From the NCBI GenBank assembly GCA_009363875.1, contig CM018690.1, forward strand, positions 2,406,788-2,470,787: a DNA stretch of 64,000 nt, given 5' to 3'. The translations under genes and the position numbers were made by a program. Position 1 is the stretch's first letter. Each line of letters begins with the position of its first letter. The DNA comes from Mikania micrantha. Taxonomy: Eukaryota > Streptophyta > Magnoliopsida > Asterales > Asteraceae. Under the pieces are notes generated by a model. That model saw only the letters and a list, made by a program, of their open reading frames with translations. It ran no database searches and was not told the DNA's origin. Positions 23,730 to 34,126 of the stretch are shown piece after piece.

Positions 23730-24985
23730 ATGGCCCCTAGAAGAGGTCGTTCTGCTAAAAATCCTCAAACTCAAGAATCCATTCAGGATCCACCTGTGAG
23801 TGGACGCAGTCTAAATGAAGCGGATGTTGCTCGTATAGCAGGTGACCAATTATCCGCTGTTCTTACGGGCATGTTGGCCCAATATCAAACAAATCGTGCT
23901 CCTGCTCGGTCGGTAGAGTCCATACGGAGCATAATGCTACAGGCGGACATGTTGAAACCCGCCATACGACTAGTACCAACACAATCAATCCGGATCCTCC
24001 ACAACGAGGATGCACTTATAAGTACTTCGCTTCTTGCAATCCCCCTACTTTTACGGGGAAGGAAGGAGCGTCAGGACTTTTGAAATGGATTGAGAGCATG
24101 GAGACTAAGCTCAAGATCAGCCAGTGTTTGGCTGAACACAAAGTGTCTTATGCAGCTTGTTCACTGACAGACTCAGCATTGACCTGGTGGAATACCCAGG
24201 CAAAAACCTTGACCACGGCTGTTGTGGATGCTATGACTTGGGACGAGTTTAAAACTTTGATTCTGTCAGAATATTGTCCCATCACTGAAATCCAAAAGCT
24301 CCAAGAGGAATTTGGAACCATTCTATGATCGGTGCTGATTGTTTGAAATATACCGATCGATTTCACGAATTAACATGTTTGCTGCCAAACATGTTTCCAA
24401 TGAGCAGGCTTTGATAGAAAAATATATCAAAGGTCTGGTACCTCAAATCAAAGGAATGGTCACGGCAGCTGAACCACGTACTTTGAAACATGCTATCACC
24501 TTAACCACCAGACTTACCGATGTTGCAGTAAGAAGTGGTACATTGACAGTGAAAGGTGAGTCAAGCAGCAGTCTGGACAACTACTACCCCCAGCACTGTT
24601 AAAGGGGGTGAAACGAAAATGGGTTGGGAAAGGCAAACCAGGGGCTCCGGTGGAACCCAGCCGGAATGTGCAAATGGCAAAGGGATACATTGCCACAACT
24701 TTGGAGAGAAAAGCCTATGTAGGGCAAGCACCTAAATGTCTTAAGTGCCCATTTCATCATGTGGGACCCTGCCCTGTTTGTAACAATTGTAACAAGGTCG
24801 GGCATTTCTCCAAATATTGCAATCTCCCTGTTCGCCGATCAAACCAAGGAACTCAACAACAACAACCACAACAAACAAATCAACGGTCGTGTTTCAGATG
24901 TGGAAGCCCGGATCACTTCATGAAAAACTGCCCTACCAACACACCAACCAGGGCAATGAAGCAAGAGGAAGAGCCTTCCAGATAG
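23730..24985 (+). pseudogene. gag: gag of element E, frame-disrupted
   Basis: Starts at MAPRRGRSA, similar to the MPPRRQ start of C's gag. The capsid-type retrotransposon gag domain is recognisable in pieces: an SGLLKWIESME...LTWWNTQ block (24056-24220) and an AAKHVSNEQALIEKYIKGL block (24370-24440). Two zinc knuckles follow: CNNCNKVGHFSKYC and CFRCGSPDHFMKNC (24775-24933). The frame changes near 23900-23930, at 24311, near 24397, near 24570-24590 and near 24930-24955, always in the same direction (one base short). Those I could place lie in or beside short homopolymers. As printed it cannot make a full Gag. Confidence 0.85.
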
Positions 24986-25335
24986 GGGCGGAAGAGGCTC
25001 GACGTGATAACAACACCGTTACCGGTACGTTTCTTCTTAACAATCACTATGTATCTGTTCTTTTTGACACCGGAGCGGACAAAAGTTTTATTTCCTCTGA
25101 TTTTGCTTCACTACTCGGATTGGCCGTTGATAACCTAACAAACCCTTACATCATTGAACTTGCTAATGGCAAGTCAATTATGACTAACAATGTGATTCAA
25201 GGGTGTTTATTGAATCTAAACGATCATCTTTTTAATATTGATCTTCTTCCTATTGAATTGGGAAGCTTTGATGTTGTTATTGGTATGGACTGGCTTTCAG
25301 AAAATCGAGTGGAAGTATATGTCAAAATAAGATGA
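24970..25335 (+). pseudogene. pol: pol: aspartic protease region of element E
   Basis: A continuous frame reads AFQIGAEEARRDNNTVTGTF and then an aspartic protease with the active-site motif DTGADKSF (codons near 25068-25091) and the later VVIGMDWL motif typical of Ty3/gypsy proteases. It follows the second gag knuckle after a frame change near 24930-24955 and ends at a frame change near 25327. Its role would be processing Gag-Pol in the virus-like particle. Confidence 0.85.
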
Positions 25336-26221
25336 TTCGTATTTCATTACCAAATGGTGATACACTTATGATACAAGGTGAAAGGGCTGGCAGGAGGAAA
25401 CTGAGTATCATATCATGTATGCAAGCTCGAAAGTGCTTAAGAAAGGGCTGTCAAGCCTTTTTAGCTTACGTGACTGAAAACAAACCACATCAAAAACGTA
25501 TTGAAGACATTCCTGAAGTTCGAGAATATCCTGAAGTTTTTCCTGACGATATATCAGGATTACCCCAGTGAGACAAGTTGAGTTTCGTATTGACTTAGTA
25601 CCAGGAGCAGCACCTATAGCTAAAGCTCCTTACCGATTGGCTCCATCGGAAATGCAAGAACTATCGAGTCAATTACAGGAACTTTTAGACAAAGGTTTCA
25701 TTAGACCGAGTTACTCACCTTGGGGCGCACCTATCCTTTTTGTGAAAAAGAAGGACGGTACTCTCAGGATGTGTATCGACTATCGGGAACTCAATAAATT
25801 GACAATCAAAAATCGTTATCCATTACCCCGTATAGATGATCTATTCGATCAATTGCAAGGTGCTATCTATTTTTCAAAAATCGATCTCAGATCTGGATAT
25901 CATCAACTACGAATCCATGATGATGATGTTTCTAAAACAGCTTTTCGAACTCGATACGGGCATTATGAGTTTTTAGTAATGCCCTTCGGGCTGACTAATG
26001 CGCCTGCAGTGTTTATGGATCTGATGAATCGTGTGTGTAGACCTTACTTGGATAAATTCGTGATTGTTTTTATTGATGACATTCTCATTTACTCCCGCAG
26101 TCAACAAGAACATGGGCAACACTTAAAACTGATCTTGGAACTTTTAGCACATGAGAAACTTTATGCCAAATTTTCCAAATGTGAGTTCTGGTTGCGGGAA
26201 ATCCAGTTTCTGGGCATGTAG
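25336..26221 (+). pseudogene. pol: pol: reverse transcriptase region of element E
   Basis: After a protease-RT linker (to about 25565, ending EVFPDDISGLP) the frame changes once more, and 25568-26221 encodes the RT fingers and palm. Visible motifs are PYRLAPSEM, the SPWGAPILFVKKKDG stretch, DYRELNKLT, FSKIDLRSGYHQ, the FLVMPFGLTNAP stretch and the catalytic FIDDILIYS. Two further single-base shortenings at about 26215 and 26231 move the frame into the RNase H-integrase reading frame. The catalytic residues are present, so the breaks are purely frame changes. Confidence 0.88.
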
Positions 26222-26240
26222 TAAATGAAATGGTATACAA

Positions 26241-28328
26241 GTGGATCCCAGCAAAATTGAAGCGGTAAAGCAATGGGAGACACCGAAAACCCCAACAGAG
26301 ATTCGTCAATTCTTAGGGTTAGCGGGCTATTACAGAAGATTCATCAAGAACTTTTCAAAGATAGCCTTGCCTTTAACTACTCTAACCCAGAAAGATCAAA
26401 AGTTCATATGGGACTCTCAACAGGAGGAGGCATTTCAACTGTTGAAGCATAAACTCTGCAATGCACCTATTCTGGCACTACCAGAAGGCACAGAGAATTT
26501 CATAGTCTTCTGTGATGCCTCACGTCAAGGACTCGGGTGTGTGCTGATGCAGAACAACAAGGTGATTGCCTATGCTTCTCGGCAGCTAAAAGTGCACGAG
26601 AAGAATTACACCACTCATGATCTAGAACTTGGTGCAGTAGTGTTTGCACTCAAGATATGGAGACATTATTTGTATGGGACGAAGTGTACGGTCTATACAG
26701 ATCACAAAAGTCTTCAACACATTCTAGATCAGAAAATGCTAAATATGCGACAAAGGCGATGGGTGGAACTTCTGAACGACTATGACTGCGAAATCCGTTA
26801 CCACCCAGGTAAAGCAAATGTTGTAGCCGATGCTTTAAGTCGTAAAGAGAGAGTCAAACCCATACGTGTGAAAGCGCTGGAAATGACGATTCAAACTAGT
26901 CTAAACCCACAAATACGTGAAACTCAACGGCAGGCCTTGCAAACAACAAATTACACCGATGAGAAATTACGAGGGTTAGATAAACAACTTAAAACCAAAA
27001 CGGATGGAATATTATATTTCAAAAACCGAGCATGGATCCCAGTACTTGGTAATATCAGACCAATTATCTTGGACGAAGCTCACAAATCCAAATATTCTAT
27101 TCATCCAGGTACTGACAAGATGTATAAAGATCTCAAAGACTTCTACTGGTGGCCTGGTATGAAGAAACAAATAGCAGAATATGTGAATAAATGCTTAACG
27201 TGCCTTAAGGTTAAGGCAGAACATCAAAGACCATCTGGGCTATTGCAACAACCAGAAATCCCTATGTGGAAATGGGAACAAATTTCCATGGATTTCATCA
27301 CTAAATTACCCAGAACGGCGCATAACCATGATGCTATTTGGGTCATCGTAGATCGCCTTACCAAATCAGCACATTTCTTACCAATTCGGGAAGACTATTC
27401 CATGGACCGTTTAGCTAAACTCTACATCAACGAAATCGTAATGCGACATGGAGTGCCAATCTCTATTATTTCTGATAGAGATAGTCGATTTATGTCACGT
27501 TTTTGGCAAACTCTTCAACATGCCTTGGGTACACAGATCAACATGAGCACAGCTTATCATCCACAAACGGATGGGCAGACTGAACGTACAAATCAAACAT
27601 TAGAAGACATGCTTCGAAGCTGTGTAATTGATTTTGGAGGTAGCTGGGATACTCATCTGCCATTGGTTGAATTTTCTTATAATAACAGCTATCATACTAG
27701 TATCCAATGTGCTCCATTTGAAGCTTTGTACGGGCGCAAATGCCGATCTCCTGTGTGTTGGTCAGAAGTAGGCGAAAGTCAGATTATTGGCCCGGAACTG
27801 ATCCAGGAAACGACTGATAAGATCGCGCTCATTCAGGAACGAATTAAAGCAGCATGCGATCGACAGAAGAGTTATGCTGATAATCGACGTAGACCACTCG
27901 AATTCCAGATTGGTGATAAAGTGATGCTAAAAGTCTCTCCCTGGAAAGGTATTTTCAGATTCGGAAAACGAGGAAAACTCTCACCAAGATTTGTAGGACC
28001 ATTTACAATTCTTGAAAGGATTGGAATGGTAGCATACAGATTAGAGTTACCCTCAGAACTTAGTAACATACATGATGTGTTTCATGTCTCAAATCTGAAA
28101 AAGTGCCTATTGGACGAGTCACTAGTCATACCTCTTGATGAGATACACATTGCCGAAAACCTACAGTTCACGGAAGAACCAGTCGAAGTAATGGATCGAG
28201 AAGAAAAGACCCTCAAACGAAGTCGAATACCAATTGTAAAAGTCAAATGGAATTCTAAACGAGGGCCAGAGTACACTTGGGAACGTGAAGACCGCATGAA
28301 ACAGAGGTATCCTCATTTGTTTACATAG
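26241..28328 (+). pseudogene. pol: pol: RT connection, RNase H, integrase and chromodomain-like tail of element E
   Basis: An open stretch of about 695 codons without its own initiator; part of the pol polyprotein. Order: end of RT thumb (IRQFLGLAGYYRRFI), RNase H (FCDASRQGLGCVL, ATG-free, then YTDHKSLQHIL), integrase HHCC zinc region (HPGTDKMYKDLKDFYWWPGM...CLTC), DDE core (MDFITKLP; D in SDRDSRF; E in TDGQTERTNQ), GPY/F module (FVGPFTILERIG) and a C-terminal chromodomain-like segment ending in WERE...YPHLF. This order and tail place E among Tekay/Del chromoviruses. No disruption is seen in 2.1 kb, unlike the 2.3 kb upstream. Confidence 0.92.
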
Positions 28329-28353
28329 GTGATCAAACTGTAGGAGTTAAAGC

Positions 28354-28389
28354 AAATTTCGGGACGAAATTTCTGTAACAGGAGGAGAC
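28354..28389 (+). promoter_or_regulatory. Element E hairpin and polypurine tract
   Basis: AAATTTCGGGACGAAATTT (28354-28372) is a perfect 8-bp inverted repeat with a 3-base loop. It is followed by the polypurine tract AGGAGGAGAC, which touches the 3' LTR. The same hairpin stands before the tract in C and, with one change, in A. Confidence 0.85.
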
Positions 28390-30499
28390 TGTGACAATTG
28401 CAGGTAAACATTACGTCATCAATAACACGAGCACGTTTGGTCGTTCTAGGAATCTGTGTTAAATTGATGATTTTAATCATTACAGGTTTAAAGTGTGCGA
28501 GAAATTGGGAACATGGGAGAAAACCGTGCGTGAAACCGAGTTACGGATTGTCCGGAATCGCGAAACGAAGAAAAATCTTGAAATTGGATCCCTCGCGATA
28601 CGCGACGACTCCTTGGAGTCTTGTCGCGGTACGCGACAAGTTACGATATCAAATCTTATCCGGAATCCCTCGCGGTACGCGACGACATGTGGGCCACTCG
28701 TCGCGATACGCGACGAGTAGGTCGGTCTGTGAAATCAGATTGTTAAATCGCAGAAGCATGCAGAGAAATTTATTTTTCATTCCTCTCGACTTTAAACCTT
28801 TTTAACTCAAGATCTTGACCAATCTCCCACCAAAACTCATATTTGACACCACCAGAACGTTCAGCTCGAACCGGTGAACGTGTATACGCGTCCTGATCGT
28901 GATTTTGTCCGTAGAATCGTCTGATTTGGGTAACTATCCTTTTTAATCTTCTGACTTGATTTTCATTGATTAGATCGTGTTTTTGAACGTAATGATATAG
29001 TTAGGGTTGTTGATTATTGCTTAGATGATAGCTAGGAATGATTTTTGACGGATAACTTGTCTTGTTAACGGGTAAATGCCTGTTTTGATCCGTTATAATG
29101 CCCGGTTTTCACTAAACCATAACAATACTTCTAATGGTTTAAACCATTGGATTATGACAATGTAAGTGATTATTTTGGTTAATCTTTGAAATGCAAGGTT
29201 AATCCCAAGTGTTTCAAACTAATCACAGTTATTACCCTACCAATTGGAATAACTGTCTGGTTTTATGATAACAGTCGGATTAATATGTTAAACATGATTG
29301 TTTAACCTATTCAAATGTCATATTGTTATGTTTTGTGATACATGGATAAATAGTGACAAGAATTAATCATTCCTAAGCCGAGATTTCATCTAGGGACTGT
29401 TTAAGTAATATAATCAACAGCATTACCTAACTAATTAGTCGGAGATTATTCCGGCTAATCCAATGAGTCATCAACTTAACACAAGGTACCTAAACGAGTA
29501 TAGGTACCTACATTATAGTACATTGTATAATATTAGACTAAATAATTAATTAAACATCTAATGTTAGTTCGATGACTTTTCATTACAATGTCGGTGACAT
29601 TGAACGTTCAAACAGATCTAATCAGCAAGTTAAAACACAAATAATTAATTATAAATAAACTAATGCAGATTAGCATTTTTAGCCACCGTTCGTGTGATTT
29701 TATCTTTTCATAAACTTCAGGTGAGTTTCATACAACCCCTTTTCTTTTACTGTTTTCTTAACATCGGGGTGACTATTATGAAAACTTTATCAAACGTGTG
29801 ATATGTTTAGTAACAATTGCAATACCGGCTTGCATGTGGGTGTCATGGGATTATGACTATTTTCTGTGTGTAACAAAAGTCCTCAAAACTAACTGTATCT
29901 GGTTAACCCACGTGGGGCCGAATGTGTGGACAAAGATAGTACTATCGGGCTGACAACCCCATTCATGGATAGATAGCGTCTACCCTTGTGTGAATGCTTG
30001 TTACCATTCCTGGTATCGACTTGATGTAGTGAGACATTGAGTTAGAGGCACGGAGTTTAACTTCGGTTATTTTCTAGACTGGACTGTCAGAAAGGATCTG
30101 GATACGGGTCACATGATTATTCACTTATGTTAATGTGTACCATTGACTTTACTATCATATCATATTGTATCGAGTCTTATTTATGAACTCACCAGTTTTA
30201 TACTGATATTTTTAAACTTTAAATCTTTTACAGGTAATCAGTACCAACGGTGAGGAAACACCTGTGCACGCACCATGTAGTTAGGACTTGGGATGTAATA
30301 GAAGGAACTTAAGTTGTGAACGGATATTCAGGACATGTAATAAATATTTGTCGTGATTTGTAATTAGTGCTTTTCTTAACTATGTGTGTTATGATACCGG
30401 ATCAAGTAAGTCACCCCTCACCTTCGAGACTTCGCCGCTATGCTTCCGCTACCTTTAGAAATGACGTCGTCTGGCGTAACAGGAGGTGGGGGTGTGACA
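28390..30499 (+). repeat. Element E 3' LTR
   Basis: A 2110-bp copy of 19897-22006 at a constant offset of 8493, with no difference that I noticed. It carries the same word array (28588-28723) and predicted intron (29721-30233). Confidence 0.93.
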
Positions 30500-30555
30500 C
30501 TTAACATTTATGCTATAAACTATATGCTTAAAACTACGGATGCTTTAAACCTTTT

Positions 30556-31160
30556 GTAAGCTATAAACTTGTTATGCAAAAGCAACGGTTTGGCCTCTCA
30601 GTGCTTGCCTCTCCGGTTGCTAAACTTAAAAGCTATAAACTTGATAAGCAAAAGCAACGGTTTGGCCTCTCAGTGCTTGCCTCTCCGGTTGCTAAACTTA
30701 AAAGCTATAAACTTGTTATGCAAAAGCAACGGTTTGGCCTCTCAGTGCTTGCCTCTCCGGTTGCTAAACTTAAAAGCTATAAACTTGTTATGCAAAAGCA
30801 ACGGTTTGGCCTCTCAGTGCTTGCCTCTCCGGTTGCTAAACTTGAAAGCTATAAACTTGATAAGCTAAAACAACGGTTTGGCCTCTCAGTGCTTGCCTCT
30901 CCGGTTGTTAAACATTGGATGCTATAAACTATTGACTATGGAAGAACAATAGTTGGTCTCTCAGTGCTTGCCTTCATGTGTTCTTCCTAGTCGGGACTTG
31001 AAGAACAATAGTTGGTCTCTCAGTGCTTGCCTTCATGTGTTCTTCACAGTCAGGACTAGAAGGCACCTATTATGGTCTCTCAGTGCTTGCCATAGGGTGA
31101 CCTTTATGGTCGGGACTTGAGGGGTAAACTTATGGCCTCTCAGTGCTTGCCATACAGTGA
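30556..31160 (+). repeat. 72-bp tandem repeats and diverged GGCCTCTCAGTGCTTGCC units, element C 5' LTR
   Basis: Five units of exactly 72 bp: AGCAACGG or its variant starts at 30581, 30653, 30725, 30797 and 30869. Four looser units follow to about 31160, sharing the core CTCTCAGTGCTTGCC. Because 72 is a multiple of three, two frames stay open across them; these are repeat artefacts and not genes. The array lies inside the predicted intron. Copy in the 3' LTR: 37170-37775. Confidence 0.88.
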
Positions 31161-32162
31161 TTCCTCAATGTTCACTCATGCTATAAACTTAAACATAATG
31201 CTAAAGCTATAAACGATATGGAGGGTAGGTAAGACGCTTAACTATCATTAACAGCAATGTCCTATGCGACTTAGTATGTGGTGGGACGGCGTCTGGGCGG
31301 GTCGTAGGCTCGACTCAGGGGTATGCCCTATATATAAGCATACCGGGTTGGATGATACAGGTGGTGTTAATGAGATTAAGGTTGTTACCTAGGGGACGCA
31401 TGAATGCTTTTGGGTAAACAGTATAAACTTTTAAACACGATGCTTGTTAAACTTATTGAAGCTATTACATTCAAATGCTATAGACTTGTAAACTTTGAAA
31501 ACAGTAAACTAAAGCTATGATGAAGGATGAATCGAACGGTAGGTAGAATGCTTAATTATCATTAATAACAATGTCCTATGCGACTTAGTATGTGGTGGGA
31601 CGGCGTCTGGGCGGGTCGTAGGCTCGACTCAGGGGTATGCCCTATATATAAGCATACCGAGTTGGATGATACAGGTGTTGTTAATGAGGTTAAGGTTTTA
31701 CCTAAAAGGTTTGCTAAAGCTATTTTACAAATACTAAAACTACATGAACTCACCAACCGTTGTGTTGACTTGATCTTTTTACATGCTTTCTCAGGTGAAG
31801 AACGGGTTTAAACTTAAGCTTTTGGATATGCATACTAGGCTGCCCAGATAGAGGACCTAGTAGACTTTTGGAAAGCACATCTTTGGTTGATGATAAACAT
31901 TATTTTTGATATCTTGTGCTTACGCAAGATATAAACATTTGATTCTTTTGGTTAGGTTTTCTTAGTTAAATTGCAGAACATTGCTATTGTAATTTAACTT
32001 TGTAATCCTATATATCATTTGATTGTGCTTTAGATATTCTTAAACGTTGATGCTATGTAAACAATCTGATCATCATGATTATCACCCACGATATCACGCC
32101 CCGGGAACCTTCCGCCCGACGGGGACTCCGATCCAACCCCGCCGGCTCGGGGTGTGACAGAT

Positions 32163-32174
32163 TGGTATCAGAGC
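32163..32174 (+). promoter_or_regulatory. Primer binding site, element C
   Basis: TGGTATCAGAGC three bases after the end of C's 5' LTR; complementary to initiator tRNA-Met, as in E and J1. Confidence 0.9.
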
Positions 32175-32327
32175 TCAAGGTTATAGAGAATATTAGGTCA
32201 TTTACTTAAATGGTTTGGCCTAGACTATAACTTAGGGACCCTCATATAGAGAACATAGGAATTAAGTTGCACTGTGTCTTCTGCATTCGATCACTGCACT
32301 AACCAATATCTTTTGGTTATGATCAGA

Positions 32328-33662
32328 ATGCCGCCTAGAAGACAGCCTACGCCTGTTCCTACTACTCAGACTTCTGCTCCTCATTCATCAACACCGTCAC
32401 CACCAGATTCACCACCGCCACCTCCTCCTCCTCCACACTCTCCGCCACCAGGCTCAAGCAACGTGCAGATAATAGATCCTGCCACTATCGCCTTGGCGAC
32501 ACTTCTGAGCACTCAGTTGACAAGTCAACTGAAAGATGTCATCCCAGAGATGATTAATAGGATTCAAGGACATGGCAACAACTCGGGACATACCGCAGGG
32601 GAAACGAGTGGAAACACTGGTCGCACCTCAGACTGCTCCTACAAGTCTTTTGTAGGATGCAAACCACCTAGCTTTACTGGGGTTGAAGGAGCTGTCGGAC
32701 TAATCCAATGGCTCGAGAAAATGGAGAACACTTTGGACATAAGTAGTTGTCCAGAACATCACAAGGTGCGCTATGCAGCTGAATCTTTCAGCAAGCGAGC
32801 TCTAACATGGTGGAATGCACAGATCAGAGCCCGAGGCAGGGATGAAACAATGGCGATGCCATGGTCAGAATTCCAACTTCTTCTAAGGAATGAGTTCTGT
32901 CCGAAACATGAACTGCAGCAGTTAGAGATTGAGCTCTCGAACCACGTGATGAAGGGAGCCGATCACATGACTTTCACCACACGCTACCATGAGTTAGTAG
33001 CCTTGGTGCCAGAGATGGTGCCAACTTTGGAAAAGTTGATTGACAGATATGTAGCTGGATTACCCTCCTGCATACAGAGTATAGTGCTGGCTGCAAATCC
33101 TGCTACCTTGGAGTCAGCCATTGCTCTTTCTGCTAAACTTACTGGGGTAATGGTGAAGTCTGGAGTTCTGAAGGATGACACAGGGAAATCCAAGGAAACA
33201 GCAACGAAGAAGCCTGAACAACACCAAACAAAGAAGCAAAGGATTGTTGGAAACTATGCGGTGGCCACACCTCTGAGACAAACCCCTGCAGTACCTGTCA
33301 ACCCTGCACCCAAAAACTATGTGGGAATGCATCCTCAGTGCATACACTGCAGATTTCATCATCCTACTACGGTGCCATGCAGGCAATGCAACAACTGTGG
33401 CCGACTAGGTCACCGGACTCAACAATGCCGTGCTCCAGTCACACAAGCTACAAACAACGCCGCAGTAGCAATTCCTCCACCACAAAATCCTGGCAATCAT
33501 AACAACAACAATCGAGGATGTTATAACTGCGGAGAATTTGGTCATTTCTCCAGGGACTGCCCGAAAAGAGTACAACAAGGAGCACCAGCACCTCGTGGGA
33601 GGGCATTCATGATTGGAGCCGCTGCAGCACGCCAAGACCCGGAGACGGGTACTGGTATGTAG
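32328..33662 (+). CDS. gag: Intact Gag of element C
   Basis: 444 residues from MPPRRQPTP; an ATG three codons upstream (32319) is also possible, but A's broken gag also begins MPPR, so I chose 32328. The N terminus is Pro/Ser-rich with a run of eight prolines. The capsid-type gag domain follows (PPSFTGVEGAVGLIQWLEKM; LTWWNAQ; WSEFQLLLRNEFCP; a TFTTRYHELVALVPEM block). The C terminus has zinc knuckles CRQCNNCGRLGHRTQQC (CNNC-type core) and CYNCGEFGHFSRDC. Gag should form the virus-like particle and bind element RNA. The frame is fully open, so C or a very recent parent kept Gag functional while lacking pol. It ends TGTGM* at GGTATGTAG, where the E frame continues into protease. Confidence 0.9.
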   Translation: MPPRRQPTPVPTTQTSAPHSSTPSPPDSPPPPPPPPHSPPPGSSNVQIIDPATIALATLLSTQLTSQLKDVIPEMINRIQGHGNNSGHTAGETSGNTGRTSDCSYKSFVGCKPPSFTGVEGAVGLIQWLEKMENTLDISSCPEHHKVRYAAESFSKRALTWWNAQIRARGRDETMAMPWSEFQLLLRNEFCPKHELQQLEIELSNHVMKGADHMTFTTRYHELVALVPEMVPTLEKLIDRYVAGLPSCIQSIVLAANPATLESAIALSAKLTGVMVKSGVLKDDTGKSKETATKKPEQHQTKKQRIVGNYAVATPLRQTPAVPVNPAPKNYVGMHPQCIHCRFHHPTTVPCRQCNNCGRLGHRTQQCRAPVTQATNNAAVAIPPPQNPGNHNNNNRGCYNCGEFGHFSRDCPKRVQQGAPAPRGRAFMIGAAAARQDPETGTGM

Positions 33663-34126
33663 TATCTCCTCACTCATAAGACTTCATTTTATGTCGATAC
33701 TAGTAAGAATAAGAAATTATCTTATTCCTATTAGTACGATCACACGAGTATTCCATGGAACTTAGGAATTCTTCTATTCCGATAAAGGTTAAGAAAGAAT
33801 TCTTAGTTGATGCACATAACCTATGTAGGAAACCATAGCTAACACTAAAATTGTGTAACAACTGATGCTCATAACACCGGTTAGTTTGAACAATGAAGTG
33901 TTAGAGCCACACAAGGATTAAGCAAGCAATAACGATAAGACAGCTATGAACAATAAGACTAGCAAAACTTTGAGGCTATATGTAGGAAAATCCCAAACGT
34001 AACCTAGAGTTAATCTGGGAACGTAAGGATATCACATTGACCAAAGTTTACCCATTGTTATAGAAAGAGTAGTATCCGATAATAACTTTTAAATTTCGGG
34101 ACGAAATTTCTTTAACAAGGGGAGAC
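33663..34126 (+). other. Element C tail without pol, with hairpin and polypurine tract
   Basis: 464 bp with no protease, RT or integrase sequence in any frame. It ends with the hairpin AAATTTCGGGACGAAATTT (34091-34109) and the tract AACAAGGGGAGACT touching the 3' LTR at 34127. Confidence 0.8.

Larger units (their letters stand above)
19897..30499 (+). mobile_element. Element E: full-length Tekay/Del-type gag-pol LTR retrotransposon
   Basis: LTR start TGTGACAATTGCAGG, end GGTGGGGGTGTGACA, duplication CTTAA at 19892-19896 and 30500-30504. The two LTRs (19897-22006, 28390-30499) are both 2110 bp and I saw no difference between them, so the insertion is very recent. Interior order: primer site, upstream ORF, 70-bp tandem repeats, gag, protease, RT, RNase H, integrase with chromodomain-like tail, hairpin, polypurine tract. 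Gag, protease and RT carry about nine frame changes, while the RNase H-integrase frame is open for 695 codons. It sits inside C's 5' LTR. Confidence 0.93.
14085..32159 (+). repeat. Element C 5' LTR (interrupted by D and E)
   Basis: Three segments: 14085-14215, 17036-19896 and 30505-32159. D splits it with duplication TATAC and E with CTTAA; each break is confirmed by the uninterrupted 3' LTR. In order it holds the LTR start, TATA box (17699-17706), CT runs (17740-17790), CGAACC words (18080-18560), GGCCCA words (18650-18975), intron donor (19366), AT-rich TATATTCTTAAAC repeats (19640-19890), 72-bp repeats (30556-30915), two GTATGC modules, intron acceptor (31794) and LTR end. Confidence 0.88.

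Noticed and set aside
30569..30927. Open frames of 99 and 117 codons with repeated LASPVAKLKSYKL-like text
   Set aside because: They follow the 72-bp tandem repeat, whose length is a multiple of three, and recur identically in the other LTR; no start context or domain.
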